From: Streptomyces albogriseolus
GTDB lineage: Bacteria > Actinomycetota > Actinomycetes > Streptomycetales > Streptomycetaceae
Direction: 5' to 3'
Assembly: GCA_014650475.1 (NCBI GenBank)
Contig: BMVA01000012.1
Location: 1-64,000 of the forward strand
Length of the DNA stretch: 64,000 bases
Below, piece by piece: positions 37,552 through 45,795 of this stretch. Position 1 is the first letter of the stretch; the number at the start of each line of letters is the position of its first letter. A program made the translations under genes and the position numbers. The notes under the pieces were generated by a model that saw nothing but the letters and a program-made list of their open reading frames with translations, was not told the origin of the DNA and made no database searches.

Positions 37552-38157
37552 TCATCCGGTGAGCAGCGCGGTGAGCAGTTGTCCCAGCCAGGCCCGGGCG
37601 CGCTCGGCGTCCCGGTCCAGCAGCAGTTGGGTGGTGACGCCGTCGTAGGCGGCGACCACGGCGTGCGCCGCGCCCTCGGCGTCGCCGAGCACGGCGGGCA
37701 GGGCGGTGTGGCCGCGGGCCCGCTCCAGCCGGTCGGCGACGGCCCGCCGCAGCCGGGCCCGGTGGTCCAGCAGCGTGTGCGCCACACGGGGGTCGCGGGC
37801 GGCGTGCACCAGGAAGTCGGTCTTCACCAGCAGCCAGTCGCGGTCCAGCAGCAGCACTTCGGCGACCCGGTTCACGGCGGCGGCCACGTCGAGGTCGGGC
37901 CCGTCGGAGGCGAGGGCGCCGGCGACCTGCTCCGCGATCAGGTCGGCGCGCTGGGCGTAGAGCGCGAAGAACAGCTCGTCCAGGCCGGCGAAGTTGGAGT
38001 AGAAGGCGCCGCGGGTGTAGCCGGCGGCCTCGCAGATCTCCTCGATGGAGACGTGCCCGAACCCCTTGGCGGCGAAGACGGTGAAGGCGGCGTCCAGCAG
38101 GTTGGCGCGGGTGCGCAGCCGGCGCGCGGTGACGCGCCCGGTGCCGGTGTCCGCCAT
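37552..38157 (-). CDS. TetR-family regulator of the flavoprotein operon
   Basis: A 201-residue TetR regulator with helix-turn-helix GHVSIEEICEAAGYTRGAFYSNFAGLDELFFALY. The ligand domain is helical and ends in LLTALLTG. The start at 38157 follows GGAAGGGGCGGGC; the long frame upstream (to 39816) is antisense noise over other genes. It precedes the FAD dehydrogenase gene and probably represses both until the substrate or a toxic compound appears. Confidence 0.9.
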   Translation of the reverse strand: MADTGTGRVTARRLRTRANLLDAAFTVFAAKGFGHVSIEEICEAAGYTRGAFYSNFAGLDELFFALYAQRADLIAEQVAGALASDGPDLDVAAAVNRVAEVLLLDRDWLLVKTDFLVHAARDPRVAHTLLDHRARLRRAVADRLERARGHTALPAVLGDAEGAAHAVVAAYDGVTTQLLLDRDAERARAWLGQLLTALLTG

Positions 38158-38274
38158 GCCCGCCCCTTCCGTCGCTCCGCCGCCTGCGTCACGCGGTCGA
38201 TACAGGAACGTATCCGATGCACCGGTGTATCGGACAGCCCTGGGAGCGGGGTGATCGCCGAACGGAGACCGATC

Positions 38275-38303
38275 TAGAACGTATTTTCGATTAGGGGTAC
38301 GCT
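38275..38303 (+). promoter_or_regulatory. Promoter with LexA-like SOS box for the AlkB-like gene
   Basis: TAGAAC-GTAT-TTTCGA (38275-38290) matches the actinobacterial LexA consensus TCGAAC-N4-GTTCGA at 10 of 12 positions. TAGAAC (38275-38280) also serves as -35, with a 17-base spacer to the -10 TACGCT (38298-38303). Transcription should start at or one base before ATG 38311, so the mRNA is probably leaderless. Confidence 0.55.
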
Positions 38304-38310
38304 GGTCCCC

Positions 38311-38949
38311 ATGAGCACGCACCACCTCCCGGCGCTCCAGGGCTCGCTCTTCGACCAGGACGACGAGCTGCGGCTCGGCCCGCTCGACGGCGTGCGCCGC
38401 ACCGAACTCGGCCGGGGCGCTTGGATCGACCTGCTCCCCGGCTGGCTGCACGGGTCCGACGCGCTCTTCGACCACCTGGCCGCCGAGGTCCCCTGGCGGG
38501 CCGAGCGGCGCCAGATGTACGACCAGGTCGTCTCCGTGCCCCGGCTGCTGGCGTACTACGGCGTCGGCGCCCCTCTCCCCCACCCGGTCCTCACCGAGGC
38601 CCGCGACGCGCTGAGCGACCACTACGCGCAGGAGCTGGGCGAGCCGTTCGCCACGGCCGGGCTCTGCTACTACCGCGACGGCCGGGACAGCGTCGCCTGG
38701 CACGGCGACCGGATCGGCCGGGGCGCCCGCGAGGACACCATGGTCGCCATCCTGTCCGTGGGCGCGCCCCGAGACCTGCTGCTGCGGCCCATGGGCGGCG
38801 GCGGGACCGTGCGCCGGCCGCTGGGCCACGGCGACCTGGTCGTGATGGGCGGCTCCTGCCAGCGGACCTGGGAGCACTGCGTACCGAAGAGCACCAAGGC
38901 CGCCGGGCCGCGCGTCTCGGTCCAGTTCCGCCCGCGCGGGGTGAACTGA
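38311..38949 (+). CDS. AlkB-like 2-oxoglutarate/Fe(II) dioxygenase
   Basis: A 212-residue AlkB-family enzyme. VAWHGDRIG gives the HxD iron ligands (His131, Asp133), WEHCVPK the distal His, and RVSVQFRP the arginine that binds 2-oxoglutarate. LCYYRDGRDS is the usual nucleotide-recognition lid. The family demethylates alkylated DNA or RNA bases by oxidation. A LexA-like box overlaps its -35, consistent with a DNA repair role under the SOS response. No ribosome site is present before ATG 38311. It is divergent from the TetR gene. Confidence 0.93.
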   Translation: MSTHHLPALQGSLFDQDDELRLGPLDGVRRTELGRGAWIDLLPGWLHGSDALFDHLAAEVPWRAERRQMYDQVVSVPRLLAYYGVGAPLPHPVLTEARDALSDHYAQELGEPFATAGLCYYRDGRDSVAWHGDRIGRGAREDTMVAILSVGAPRDLLLRPMGGGGTVRRPLGHGDLVVMGGSCQRTWEHCVPKSTKAAGPRVSVQFRPRGVN

Positions 38950-39063
38950 CCCCGCCGGAACCGTGGCGGAAGCGGGGTCCGGCCGCCGGGAGCGGACGGC
39001 GCCGTTCGTGATCTGCTTTCCTGTGCTCGTTCGACCGGTACGGGCACGACACGCGAGGCGGTC

Positions 39064-39819
39064 ATGAAGGCAACGGTGCGGCAGGTGGCGGACGGCACCT
39101 ATCTGGTGCACGGCACGAGCACGAACTGGGTGATCCTCACCGAGGGGGACGCCGTCACGCTGATCGACACCGGCTACCCCGGCGACCGCGAGGGGCTGCT
39201 CGGCTCGCTCGCGGAGGTGGGCGCCGCACCGGAGGCGGTGACGGCCGTGCTGATCACCCACGCGCACAGCGACCACCTGGGCTCCGCCGAGTTCCTGAGC
39301 GCGGCCCACGGCACCCCCGTGCACACCCACAAGGAGGAAGTGCCGCACGCCCGGCGGGACTTCCTGCACCAGGTGACCGTGGCACGGGTGCTGCGCAACG
39401 GCTGGCGTCCCGGCGTGCTGCCGTGGGCCGCGCACGCCCTGCGCGCCGGCGGCACGGCGAACGTGGCGGTCACCTCGCCCGAGCCGTTCCCGGGCTCCGG
39501 CGACGGCGAGCCGCTCGATCTGCCGGGCCGGCCCGTGCCCGTGCACACGCCCGGCCACACCGCCGGGCACTGCGCCTTCCACCTGCCGCACGTCGGGGCG
39601 GTGGTGTCCGGCGACGCCCTGGTCACCGGACACCCCGTCTCCCGTGTGGGGGGCCCGCAGATGCTGACCGACATGTTCCACCGCGAGCGCGCCGCCGCCG
39701 TACGGTCGCTGGACGTGCTGGCGGGGCTGGACGGCGACCTGCTGCTGCCCGGCCACGGCCCGGTGCACCGGGGGCCGGTGCGGGACGCCGCCCTGCTCGC
39801 CCGGGAACGCGCGCAATAG
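39064..39819 (+). CDS. MBL-fold metallohydrolase
   Basis: A 251-residue metallo-beta-lactamase-fold hydrolase. THAHSDHLGS is the HxHxDH zinc motif, HTPGHTAGHCAFH supplies the next His ligand, and SGDALVTG and LPGHGPV the bridging Asp and final His. It is closest to the general MBL/glyoxalase II-like hydrolase group rather than true beta-lactamases. GAGGCGG lies a few bases before ATG 39064. Substrate unknown. Confidence 0.92.
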   Translation: MKATVRQVADGTYLVHGTSTNWVILTEGDAVTLIDTGYPGDREGLLGSLAEVGAAPEAVTAVLITHAHSDHLGSAEFLSAAHGTPVHTHKEEVPHARRDFLHQVTVARVLRNGWRPGVLPWAAHALRAGGTANVAVTSPEPFPGSGDGEPLDLPGRPVPVHTPGHTAGHCAFHLPHVGAVVSGDALVTGHPVSRVGGPQMLTDMFHRERAAAVRSLDVLAGLDGDLLLPGHGPVHRGPVRDAALLARERAQ

Positions 39820-39827
39820 GCTGAGGT

Positions 39828-39851
39828 GACGATCACTTCACGGACGATCAC
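39828..39851 (+). repeat. Two 9-bp direct repeats upstream of the DUF4032 gene
   Basis: GACGATCAC occurs at 39828-39836 and 39843-39851, a 15-bp period, in the 57-base gap before the DUF4032 gene. TAGGCT at 39817-39822 could be a -10. Possible regulator site. Confidence 0.35.
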
Positions 39852-39875
39852 CTTCGAGACGAGGACACCGCCGCC

Positions 39876-41108
39876 ATGGCACTGCAGATCAACGCCACCA
39901 ACCCGGAGCACCCCGCGCTCCTGTTGGAACTGCCGTGGCACCTGCCGCTGGAGGAGTGGCCCGAGAAGTACCTGGTGCCGCTGCCGCGCGGCATCTCCCG
40001 GCACGTGGTGCGCTACGCCCACACCGGCGACGAGGTGATCGCGGTGAAGGAGCTCGCCCAGCGTCCCGCGCTGCGCGAGTACGAGCTGCTGCGCGACCTG
40101 GACCGGCTCGGCATCCCCGCGGTGGACCCGCTCGCCGTGGTGACCGGCCGCACCGACCCGCACGGGGAGCCGCTGGAGAGCGTGCTGATCACCCGGCACC
40201 TCGGCGGGTCGATGCCGTACCGGTCGATGTTCGAGACGACGATGCGGCCGGCCACCATGCACCGGCTGATGGACGCGCTCGCCGTGCTGCTGGTGCGGCT
40301 GCACCTGGCCGGCTTCGCCTGGGGCGACTGCTCGCTCTCCAACACGCTGTTCCGGCGCGACGCGGGCGCCTTCGCCGCCTATCTGGTGGACGCCGAGACC
40401 GGCGACCTGCACCCCGAACTGACGCGCGGCCAGCGGGAGTACGACCTGGACCTGGCGCGGGTCAACATCAGCGGCGAGCTGCTCGACCTGGAGGCGTCCG
40501 GCGCGCTGCACCCCTCCGTGGACCCGATCGACTTCGGCACCGAGATCTGCGCCCGCTACCAGGAGCTGTGGAAGGAGCTGACCCGCACCTCGGTGTACCC
40601 GGCCGGCAAGCACCACTACATCGAGCGCCGCATCCGGCGGCTGAACGAACTCGGCTTCGACGTGGCCGAGATGCAGATCGAGCACGCCCCCAACGGCGAC
40701 ACGGTGACCTTCGTGCCGAAGGTCGTGGACGCCGGCCACCACCAGCGCCAGCTGCTGCGGCTCACCGGTCTGGACACCGAGGAGAACCAGGCCAGGCGGT
40801 TGCTGAACGACCTGGAGAGCTGGATGGCCACCCAGGACGACTACGCCCCGGGCGACCCCCTCGGCGCCCGTCCCGAGGTGCTCGCCCACCGCTGGGTGCG
40901 CGAGGTGTTCCGGCCCACCGTGCGGTCCGTGCCGCCCGAGCTGCGCGGGCAGATGGATCCCGCGCAGATCTACCACGAGCTGCTGGAGCACCGCTGGTAC
41001 CTGTCCGAGCGGGCCCAGCACGACATCGGTCTGGACACCGCCGTCGAGGACTACATCCGCAAGGTGCTGCCGAAGCGGCGGGAGCCGCTGCGGCCCCTGG
41101 AGGAGTAG
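39876..41108 (+). CDS. DUF4032 kinase-like protein
   Basis: A 410-residue protein. The N-terminal half is a small protein-kinase-like fold of the lipopolysaccharide kinase type: VIAVKELAQRPALREYELL (ATP Lys), LHLAGFAWGDCSLSNTLFRR (catalytic Asp/Asn) and YLVDAETGD (metal Asp). The C-terminal half is the DUF4032 domain. The kinase residues look intact, so it may be an active kinase of unknown target. ATG 39876 follows ACGAGGAC. It is convergent with the universal stress protein gene, separated by 16 bases. Confidence 0.9.
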   Translation: MALQINATNPEHPALLLELPWHLPLEEWPEKYLVPLPRGISRHVVRYAHTGDEVIAVKELAQRPALREYELLRDLDRLGIPAVDPLAVVTGRTDPHGEPLESVLITRHLGGSMPYRSMFETTMRPATMHRLMDALAVLLVRLHLAGFAWGDCSLSNTLFRRDAGAFAAYLVDAETGDLHPELTRGQREYDLDLARVNISGELLDLEASGALHPSVDPIDFGTEICARYQELWKELTRTSVYPAGKHHYIERRIRRLNELGFDVAEMQIEHAPNGDTVTFVPKVVDAGHHQRQLLRLTGLDTEENQARRLLNDLESWMATQDDYAPGDPLGARPEVLAHRWVREVFRPTVRSVPPELRGQMDPAQIYHELLEHRWYLSERAQHDIGLDTAVEDYIRKVLPKRREPLRPLEE

Positions 41109-41124
41109 CCGGGCCCGCCCCGGG

Positions 41125-41997
41125 TCAGGCGGGCGGGACGACAGCCACCGGGCAGTCCGCGTGGTGCAGCACGCCGTGCGCCACCGAGCCGATGCGGGCG
41201 CCCACGGCCGAGCGGCGGGCGCGGCGGCCGACGACCATCAGCTGGGCCGTGCCCGACACCGACAGCAGCACCTGCCCGGCGCTGCCCATCTCCACGTGCT
41301 CCACGACGTGCACGTCCGGGTAGCGCTCCCGCCACGGAGCGAGCGCGGCGGCCAGGTTCTTCCGCTCGAACGGCTCGAGACCGCCGGCCTCGTCGAGGAG
41401 CTGGAGCGAGGAGGGGCTGTAGGCGAACACCGGCGGCAGCGTCCAGGCGCGCACCGCCCGCACGGTCGCGCCGCGCCGGGCCGCGGTCTCGAAGGCGAAG
41501 CCGAGCGCGGCGGCGCTGTCCTCCGGGTCGCCCTCCTGACCGACCACGACCTCGTGCCCGGCCACCTCGTCGGAGGCCTTGTCGCCGGCCCGGACGAACA
41601 CCACCGGGCGTTCGGCGTCCACGATGACCTGCTGGCCGACCGAGCCCACCAGGAAGCCCATGAGCCGCCCGTGCCCGCGCGAGCCCAGCACCAGCATCTC
41701 GGCGCCGGCCGCGGCGGCGGTCAGGGTCTCCACGGCGTCGCCCTCCCGCACGTCCGTGGTGACGTCCAGGCCGCCGTGGCGTTCCCGGACGGCGCGGACC
41801 GCCTCCTCGGCGGCCTCCCGCACCCACTGCTCCTGGGCGGCCCTGTCCCCGACGTCCAGCGCGTCGTGCGCCTGGAACCGCCAGGCGTGCACCACCCTGA
41901 GCGGCAGGTCCCGGCGGACCGCCTCCCTGGCCGCCCAGGCCAGCGCGGCGAGACTCTCCTCGCTGCCGTCGGTCCCTGCCGTGATGGGGCGCGTCAT
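41125..41997 (-). CDS. Universal stress protein, two UspA domains
   Basis: A 290-residue protein with tandem Usp domains. The first ends LVLGSRGHGRLMGFLVGSVGQQVIVDAERPVVFVR, containing the G2xG9G(S/T) ATP-binding pattern; the second ends VVGRRARRSAVGARIGSVAHGVLHHADCPVAVV with the same pattern. Such proteins bind ATP and are induced by starvation, hypoxia or oxidative stress. The start at 41997 has GGGAGGAAC. It is divergent from the receiver/thioredoxin-reductase cassette, suggesting a shared redox-stress theme. Confidence 0.94.
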   Translation of the reverse strand: MTRPITAGTDGSEESLAALAWAAREAVRRDLPLRVVHAWRFQAHDALDVGDRAAQEQWVREAAEEAVRAVRERHGGLDVTTDVREGDAVETLTAAAAGAEMLVLGSRGHGRLMGFLVGSVGQQVIVDAERPVVFVRAGDKASDEVAGHEVVVGQEGDPEDSAAALGFAFETAARRGATVRAVRAWTLPPVFAYSPSSLQLLDEAGGLEPFERKNLAAALAPWRERYPDVHVVEHVEMGSAGQVLLSVSGTAQLMVVGRRARRSAVGARIGSVAHGVLHHADCPVAVVPPA

Positions 41998-42230
41998 GCC
42001 GTTCCTCCCGGTGTCGTGTTCCTGCGCGGACCAGTCTTCCCTACCGGGCCGGCGCCCCCGCACCGCGGTCACCTGGTACGAAGCGCCGCGCGCCCGCCTT
42101 CCCGCGCGGTCCCCGCGCACGCCCGCGCGCCCGGCGGCGACCGCGCATACGATGGGCGCGGGCCGGTGCGGAGGCCGCGACGGGATCTGGGCCCGCCGCG
42201 CCGGGGATCCGACCACGCTGTGGGGGACGC

Positions 42231-43907
42231 ATGGCACAGCCCGCCGACGCCGCCCGGACCGTCATCATGACCGTGGACGACGACCCGGGTGTCTCCCGCG
42301 CCGTGGCGCGGGACCTCCGGCGGCGCTACGGGGCGTCGTACCGGATCGTGCGCGCCGAGTCCGGCGAGTCCGCACTGGAGGCGCTGCGCGAACTGAAGCT
42401 GCGCGGCGACCTGGTGGCGGTGATCCTCGCCGACTACCGGATGCCCCGGATGAACGGCATCGAGTTCCTGGAGCGCGCCATGGACGTGCATCCGGGGGCC
42501 CGCCGGGTGCTGCTCACCGCGTACGCGGACACCGGCGCGGCCATCGACGCGATCAATGTCGTCGACCTCGACCACTACCTCCTCAAGCCGTGGGACCCGC
42601 CGGAGGAGAAGCTGTACCCGGTGGTGGACGACCTGCTGGAGGCGTGGAAGCGCAGCGACCACCGGCCGGTGCCCAGCACCAAGGTGGTCGGGCACCGCTG
42701 GTCGGCGCGCTCCTCCGACGTGCGGGAGTTCCTGGCCCGCAACCAGGTGCCCTACCGCTGGTACTCCTCCGACGAGCCCGAGGGGCGGCGGCTGCTGGCG
42801 GCGGCGGAGGAGGACGGGATGCGGCTGCCGCTGGTGATCACCCCGGACGGGACGCCGCTGGTGGAGCCGGAGCCCGCCGACCTCGCCGCGCACGTGGGTC
42901 TCGCCACCACGCCGGCGGCCGACTTCTACGACCTGGTGGTGATCGGCGGCGGTCCGGCGGGGCTGGGCGCGGCCGTGTACGGGGCGTCGGAGGGGCTGCG
43001 CACGGTGCTGGTGGAGCGGTCGGCGACCGGCGGGCAGGCGGGTCAGAGCTCGCGGATCGAGAACTACCTGGGCTTCCCCGACGGGGTGTCGGGGGCGCAG
43101 CTCACCGACCGGGCGCGGCGGCAGGCCACCCGGTTCGGCGCGGAGATCCTCACCGCCCGGGAGGTGACCGGCCTGGAGGTGGGCGGCGCGGCCCGGGTGG
43201 TGCGGTTCTCCGACGGGTCGCGGATCGCCGCGCACAGCGTGATCCTGGCGACCGGGGTGTCCTACCGGCGGCTCGCGGCGCCGGGCTGCGAGGAACTGGG
43301 CGGCTGCGGCGTCTACTACGGCTCCGCGCTGACCGAGGCGCCCGCCTGCCAGGACCAGGACGTGTACATCGTGGGCGGCGCCAACTCGGCCGGGCAGGCG
43401 GCCATGTACCTGTCCCGGTTCGCCAAGTCGGTGACGCTGCTGGTGCGCGGCCCGGACCTGTCGGCGTCGATGTCGTACTACCTGATCGAGCAGATCGGCC
43501 GGGTGCCGAACATCGCGGTGCGGTGCGGCACGGTCGTCGAGGAGGCGCACGGCGACGGCCATCTGGAGCGGCTGACGCTGCGCGGGACGGGCGGCGGGCA
43601 GACCGACGTGGTGGACGCGCAGTGGCTGTTCGTGTTCATCGGGGCCGCCCCGCTGACCGACTGGCTGGACGGCACCGTGCTGCGCGACGAGCGAGGCTTC
43701 ATCCTGGCCGGGCCCGACCTGACCGCCGACGGGCGCCCGCCGGCCGGCTGGGAGCTGGACCGGCCGCCGTATCACCTGGAGACCAACGTCCCCGGCGTGT
43801 TCGTCGCGGGCGACGCGCGCGCGGAGTCCGCCAAGCGGGTCGCCTCCGCCGTCGGAGAGGGAGCCATGGCCGTGATGCTCGTCCACCGTTACCTGGAGCA
43901 GTCGTGA
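42231..43907 (+). CDS. Response regulator receiver fused to thioredoxin-reductase-like oxidoreductase
   Basis: A 558-residue fusion. Residues 1-130 are a receiver domain (IMTVDDDPG, phospho-Asp68 in LADYRMP, LLTAYA, LLKPWD). A thioredoxin-like region follows at about 140-220 (RSSDVREFLARNQVPYRWY). Residues 230-558 resemble thioredoxin reductase: VVIGGGPAGLGAAVYGASEG, TGGQAGQSSRIENYLGFP, VGGANSAGQAAMYLS, and FVAGDARAESAKRVASAVGEG. The usual CxxC active site is replaced by CEELGGCGVYYGS, with no close Cys pair, so classical disulphide reduction is unlikely. It overlaps the next kinase gene by four bases. Confidence 0.93.
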   Translation: MAQPADAARTVIMTVDDDPGVSRAVARDLRRRYGASYRIVRAESGESALEALRELKLRGDLVAVILADYRMPRMNGIEFLERAMDVHPGARRVLLTAYADTGAAIDAINVVDLDHYLLKPWDPPEEKLYPVVDDLLEAWKRSDHRPVPSTKVVGHRWSARSSDVREFLARNQVPYRWYSSDEPEGRRLLAAAEEDGMRLPLVITPDGTPLVEPEPADLAAHVGLATTPAADFYDLVVIGGGPAGLGAAVYGASEGLRTVLVERSATGGQAGQSSRIENYLGFPDGVSGAQLTDRARRQATRFGAEILTAREVTGLEVGGAARVVRFSDGSRIAAHSVILATGVSYRRLAAPGCEELGGCGVYYGSALTEAPACQDQDVYIVGGANSAGQAAMYLSRFAKSVTLLVRGPDLSASMSYYLIEQIGRVPNIAVRCGTVVEEAHGDGHLERLTLRGTGGGQTDVVDAQWLFVFIGAAPLTDWLDGTVLRDERGFILAGPDLTADGRPPAGWELDRPPYHLETNVPGVFVAGDARAESAKRVASAVGEGAMAVMLVHRYLEQS

Positions 43908-45361
43908 GCGCGCGGCGGACGGAGTGCGTGCCGGACGAGATCGGCTCCCTGTTCCTGTTCGAGAAGCTCACCCCCGAGCAGCTCCGGCGGCTGTGCGAGG
44001 CCGGCCGGGTGGAGCGGTACGAGCCCGGCACGGTCTACACCGAGGGCGACCCGGCCACCTGCTTCTACGTGATGGTGGAGGGCACGGTCGTGCTGTCCCG
44101 GCGGGTCGGCGGGGACGACGTGGAGGTCGCCCGCACCTCGCAGCGGGGGGTGTACGCGGGGGCGATGCAGGCGTACCTCGGGGACCGGGTGCCGCAGGTC
44201 TACAACAACTCGCTGCGGGTGACGGAGCCGACGCGGTTCTTCGTGCTGCCCGCGGACACGTTCGCGGACATCATGCAGGACTGGTTCCCGATGGCGGTGC
44301 ATCTGCTGGAGGGGCTGTTCTTCGGGGCGAAGAGCGCGCAGCAGGCGATCGGCCAGCGGGAGCGGCTGCTTGCTCTGGGCTCGCTGTCCGCGGGGCTCAC
44401 CCATGAGCTCAACAACCCGGCCGCGGCGGCCGTGCGGGCGACGGCGTCGCTGCGCGAGCGGGTGGGGAAGATGCGCCGCAAGCTGCGCGTGATCTCCGAG
44501 GGCGCCTACGACCGGGAGACGCTGGCGGGGCTGATCGAGATCCAGGAGCGCACGGCCGAGCGGGTCGCGAAGGCGCCGGTGCTCAGCCCGCTGGAGGCGT
44601 CCGACCGGGAGGACCTCCTCTCCGACTGGCTGGACGACCACGGCGTGACCGAGGGCTGGCGGATCGCCCCGACGTTCGTGCAGGCCGGACTGGATGTGGA
44701 CTGGCTGGAGCAGGTGGCCGCGGCCGTGGACGAGGAGACGCTGCCCGGCGCGGTCGGCTGGCTCAACTACACCGTGGAGACCGAGCTGCTCATGGACGAG
44801 ATCCAGGACAGCGCGGCCCGCATCTCGCACCTGGTCGACGCCGCCAAGCAGTACTCGCAGCTCGACCGCGCCCCCTTCCAGGTCGCCGACGTGCATGAAC
44901 TCCTCGACAGCACCCTGCTGATGCTGTCCGGGAAGCTCAAGGGCATCCGGGTGGCCAAGGAGTACGACCGCGCCCTGCCCCGCGTCCCGGCGTACCCGGC
45001 GGAGCTGAACCAGGTGTGGACCAACCTCGTGGACAACGCGGTCGCGGCGATGCGCGAGGCGGACGGGGAGGGCACGCTGACCGTGCGCACGGCGCGGGAG
45101 AACGACCGGCTGCTGGTGGAGTTCGGCGACACCGGCCCCGGCATCCCGGCGGAGATCCGCGACCGGGTGTTCGACCCGTTCTTCACCACCAAGCCCGTGG
45201 GCGAGGGCACCGGGCTGGGCCTGGACATCTCCTGGCGGATCGTGGTCAACAAGCACCACGGCAGCCTCCGGTTCGAGTCCGAGCCGGGCGACACCCGCTT
45301 CCAGGTGCTCCTGCCGCTCACCGCTCCCGCCTCCGGCCACCCACAGGAGGAGCCCGTATGA
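43904..45361 (+). CDS. cNMP-binding-domain sensor histidine kinase
   Basis: A 485-residue cytosolic kinase. Residues 1-135 form a Crp-like sensor domain (LFEKLTPEQLRRLCEAGRVERYEPG). The H-box is LSAGLTHELNNPAAAA (His167) of the HisKA_4-like NtrB type, followed by a long helical insert, the N-box NQVWTNLVDNAVAAM and G-boxes FGDTGPGIP and GEGTGLGLDISWRIV. It begins at GTG 43904 overlapping the receiver/reductase stop and probably phosphorylates that receiver. It overlaps the UBP zinc-finger gene by four bases. Confidence 0.94.
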   Translation: MSARRTECVPDEIGSLFLFEKLTPEQLRRLCEAGRVERYEPGTVYTEGDPATCFYVMVEGTVVLSRRVGGDDVEVARTSQRGVYAGAMQAYLGDRVPQVYNNSLRVTEPTRFFVLPADTFADIMQDWFPMAVHLLEGLFFGAKSAQQAIGQRERLLALGSLSAGLTHELNNPAAAAVRATASLRERVGKMRRKLRVISEGAYDRETLAGLIEIQERTAERVAKAPVLSPLEASDREDLLSDWLDDHGVTEGWRIAPTFVQAGLDVDWLEQVAAAVDEETLPGAVGWLNYTVETELLMDEIQDSAARISHLVDAAKQYSQLDRAPFQVADVHELLDSTLLMLSGKLKGIRVAKEYDRALPRVPAYPAELNQVWTNLVDNAVAAMREADGEGTLTVRTARENDRLLVEFGDTGPGIPAEIRDRVFDPFFTTKPVGEGTGLGLDISWRIVVNKHHGSLRFESEPGDTRFQVLLPLTAPASGHPQEEPV

Positions 45362-45711
45362 CCACCGAACACGCCATCGACCCCAGCGTGCCGCCCTCGG
45401 GCGCGGGCTGCGCCGAGTGCGACGCCGCCGGCGGCTGGTGGTTCCATCTGCGGCGGTGCGCGCAGTGCGGCCACGTCGGCTGCTGCGACAGCTCGCCGGG
45501 ACAGCACGCCACCGCCCACTTCCAGGCCACCGGGCACCCGGTGGTGAGCAGTTACGAACCGGGCGAGGACTGGTTCTGGAACTACGCCACCAACGAGCTG
45601 TACGAGTCGGGGCCGTCCCTGGCGCCGCCGGTCAGCCACCCGGCCGGCCAGCCCGCCCCCGGACCCGCGGACCGGGTGCCGGCCGACTGGGCGCGGGCCC
45701 TGCACCGCTGA
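45358..45711 (+). CDS. UBP-type zinc finger protein
   Basis: A 117-residue protein consisting of one ZnF-UBP domain: CAECDAAGGWWFHLRRCAQCGHVGCCDSSPGQHATAHFQATGHPV carries the Cys/His zinc ligands. Bacteria lack ubiquitin, so the fold must bind another C-terminus or act in redox signalling. AGGAGG precedes ATG 45358, which overlaps the kinase stop. The order receiver-reductase, CNB kinase, UBP finger is one I recognise as recurrent in actinobacteria, so the three probably act together. Confidence 0.93.
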   Translation: MTTEHAIDPSVPPSGAGCAECDAAGGWWFHLRRCAQCGHVGCCDSSPGQHATAHFQATGHPVVSSYEPGEDWFWNYATNELYESGPSLAPPVSHPAGQPAPGPADRVPADWARALHR

Positions 45712-45795
45712 GCCGCCCCGGGAACCCGCGGGCCCCGCCCGTCGTTGTCCGGACACCCCCCACACCGGTCGGACGACGACGAACAGGGCGGTGCC

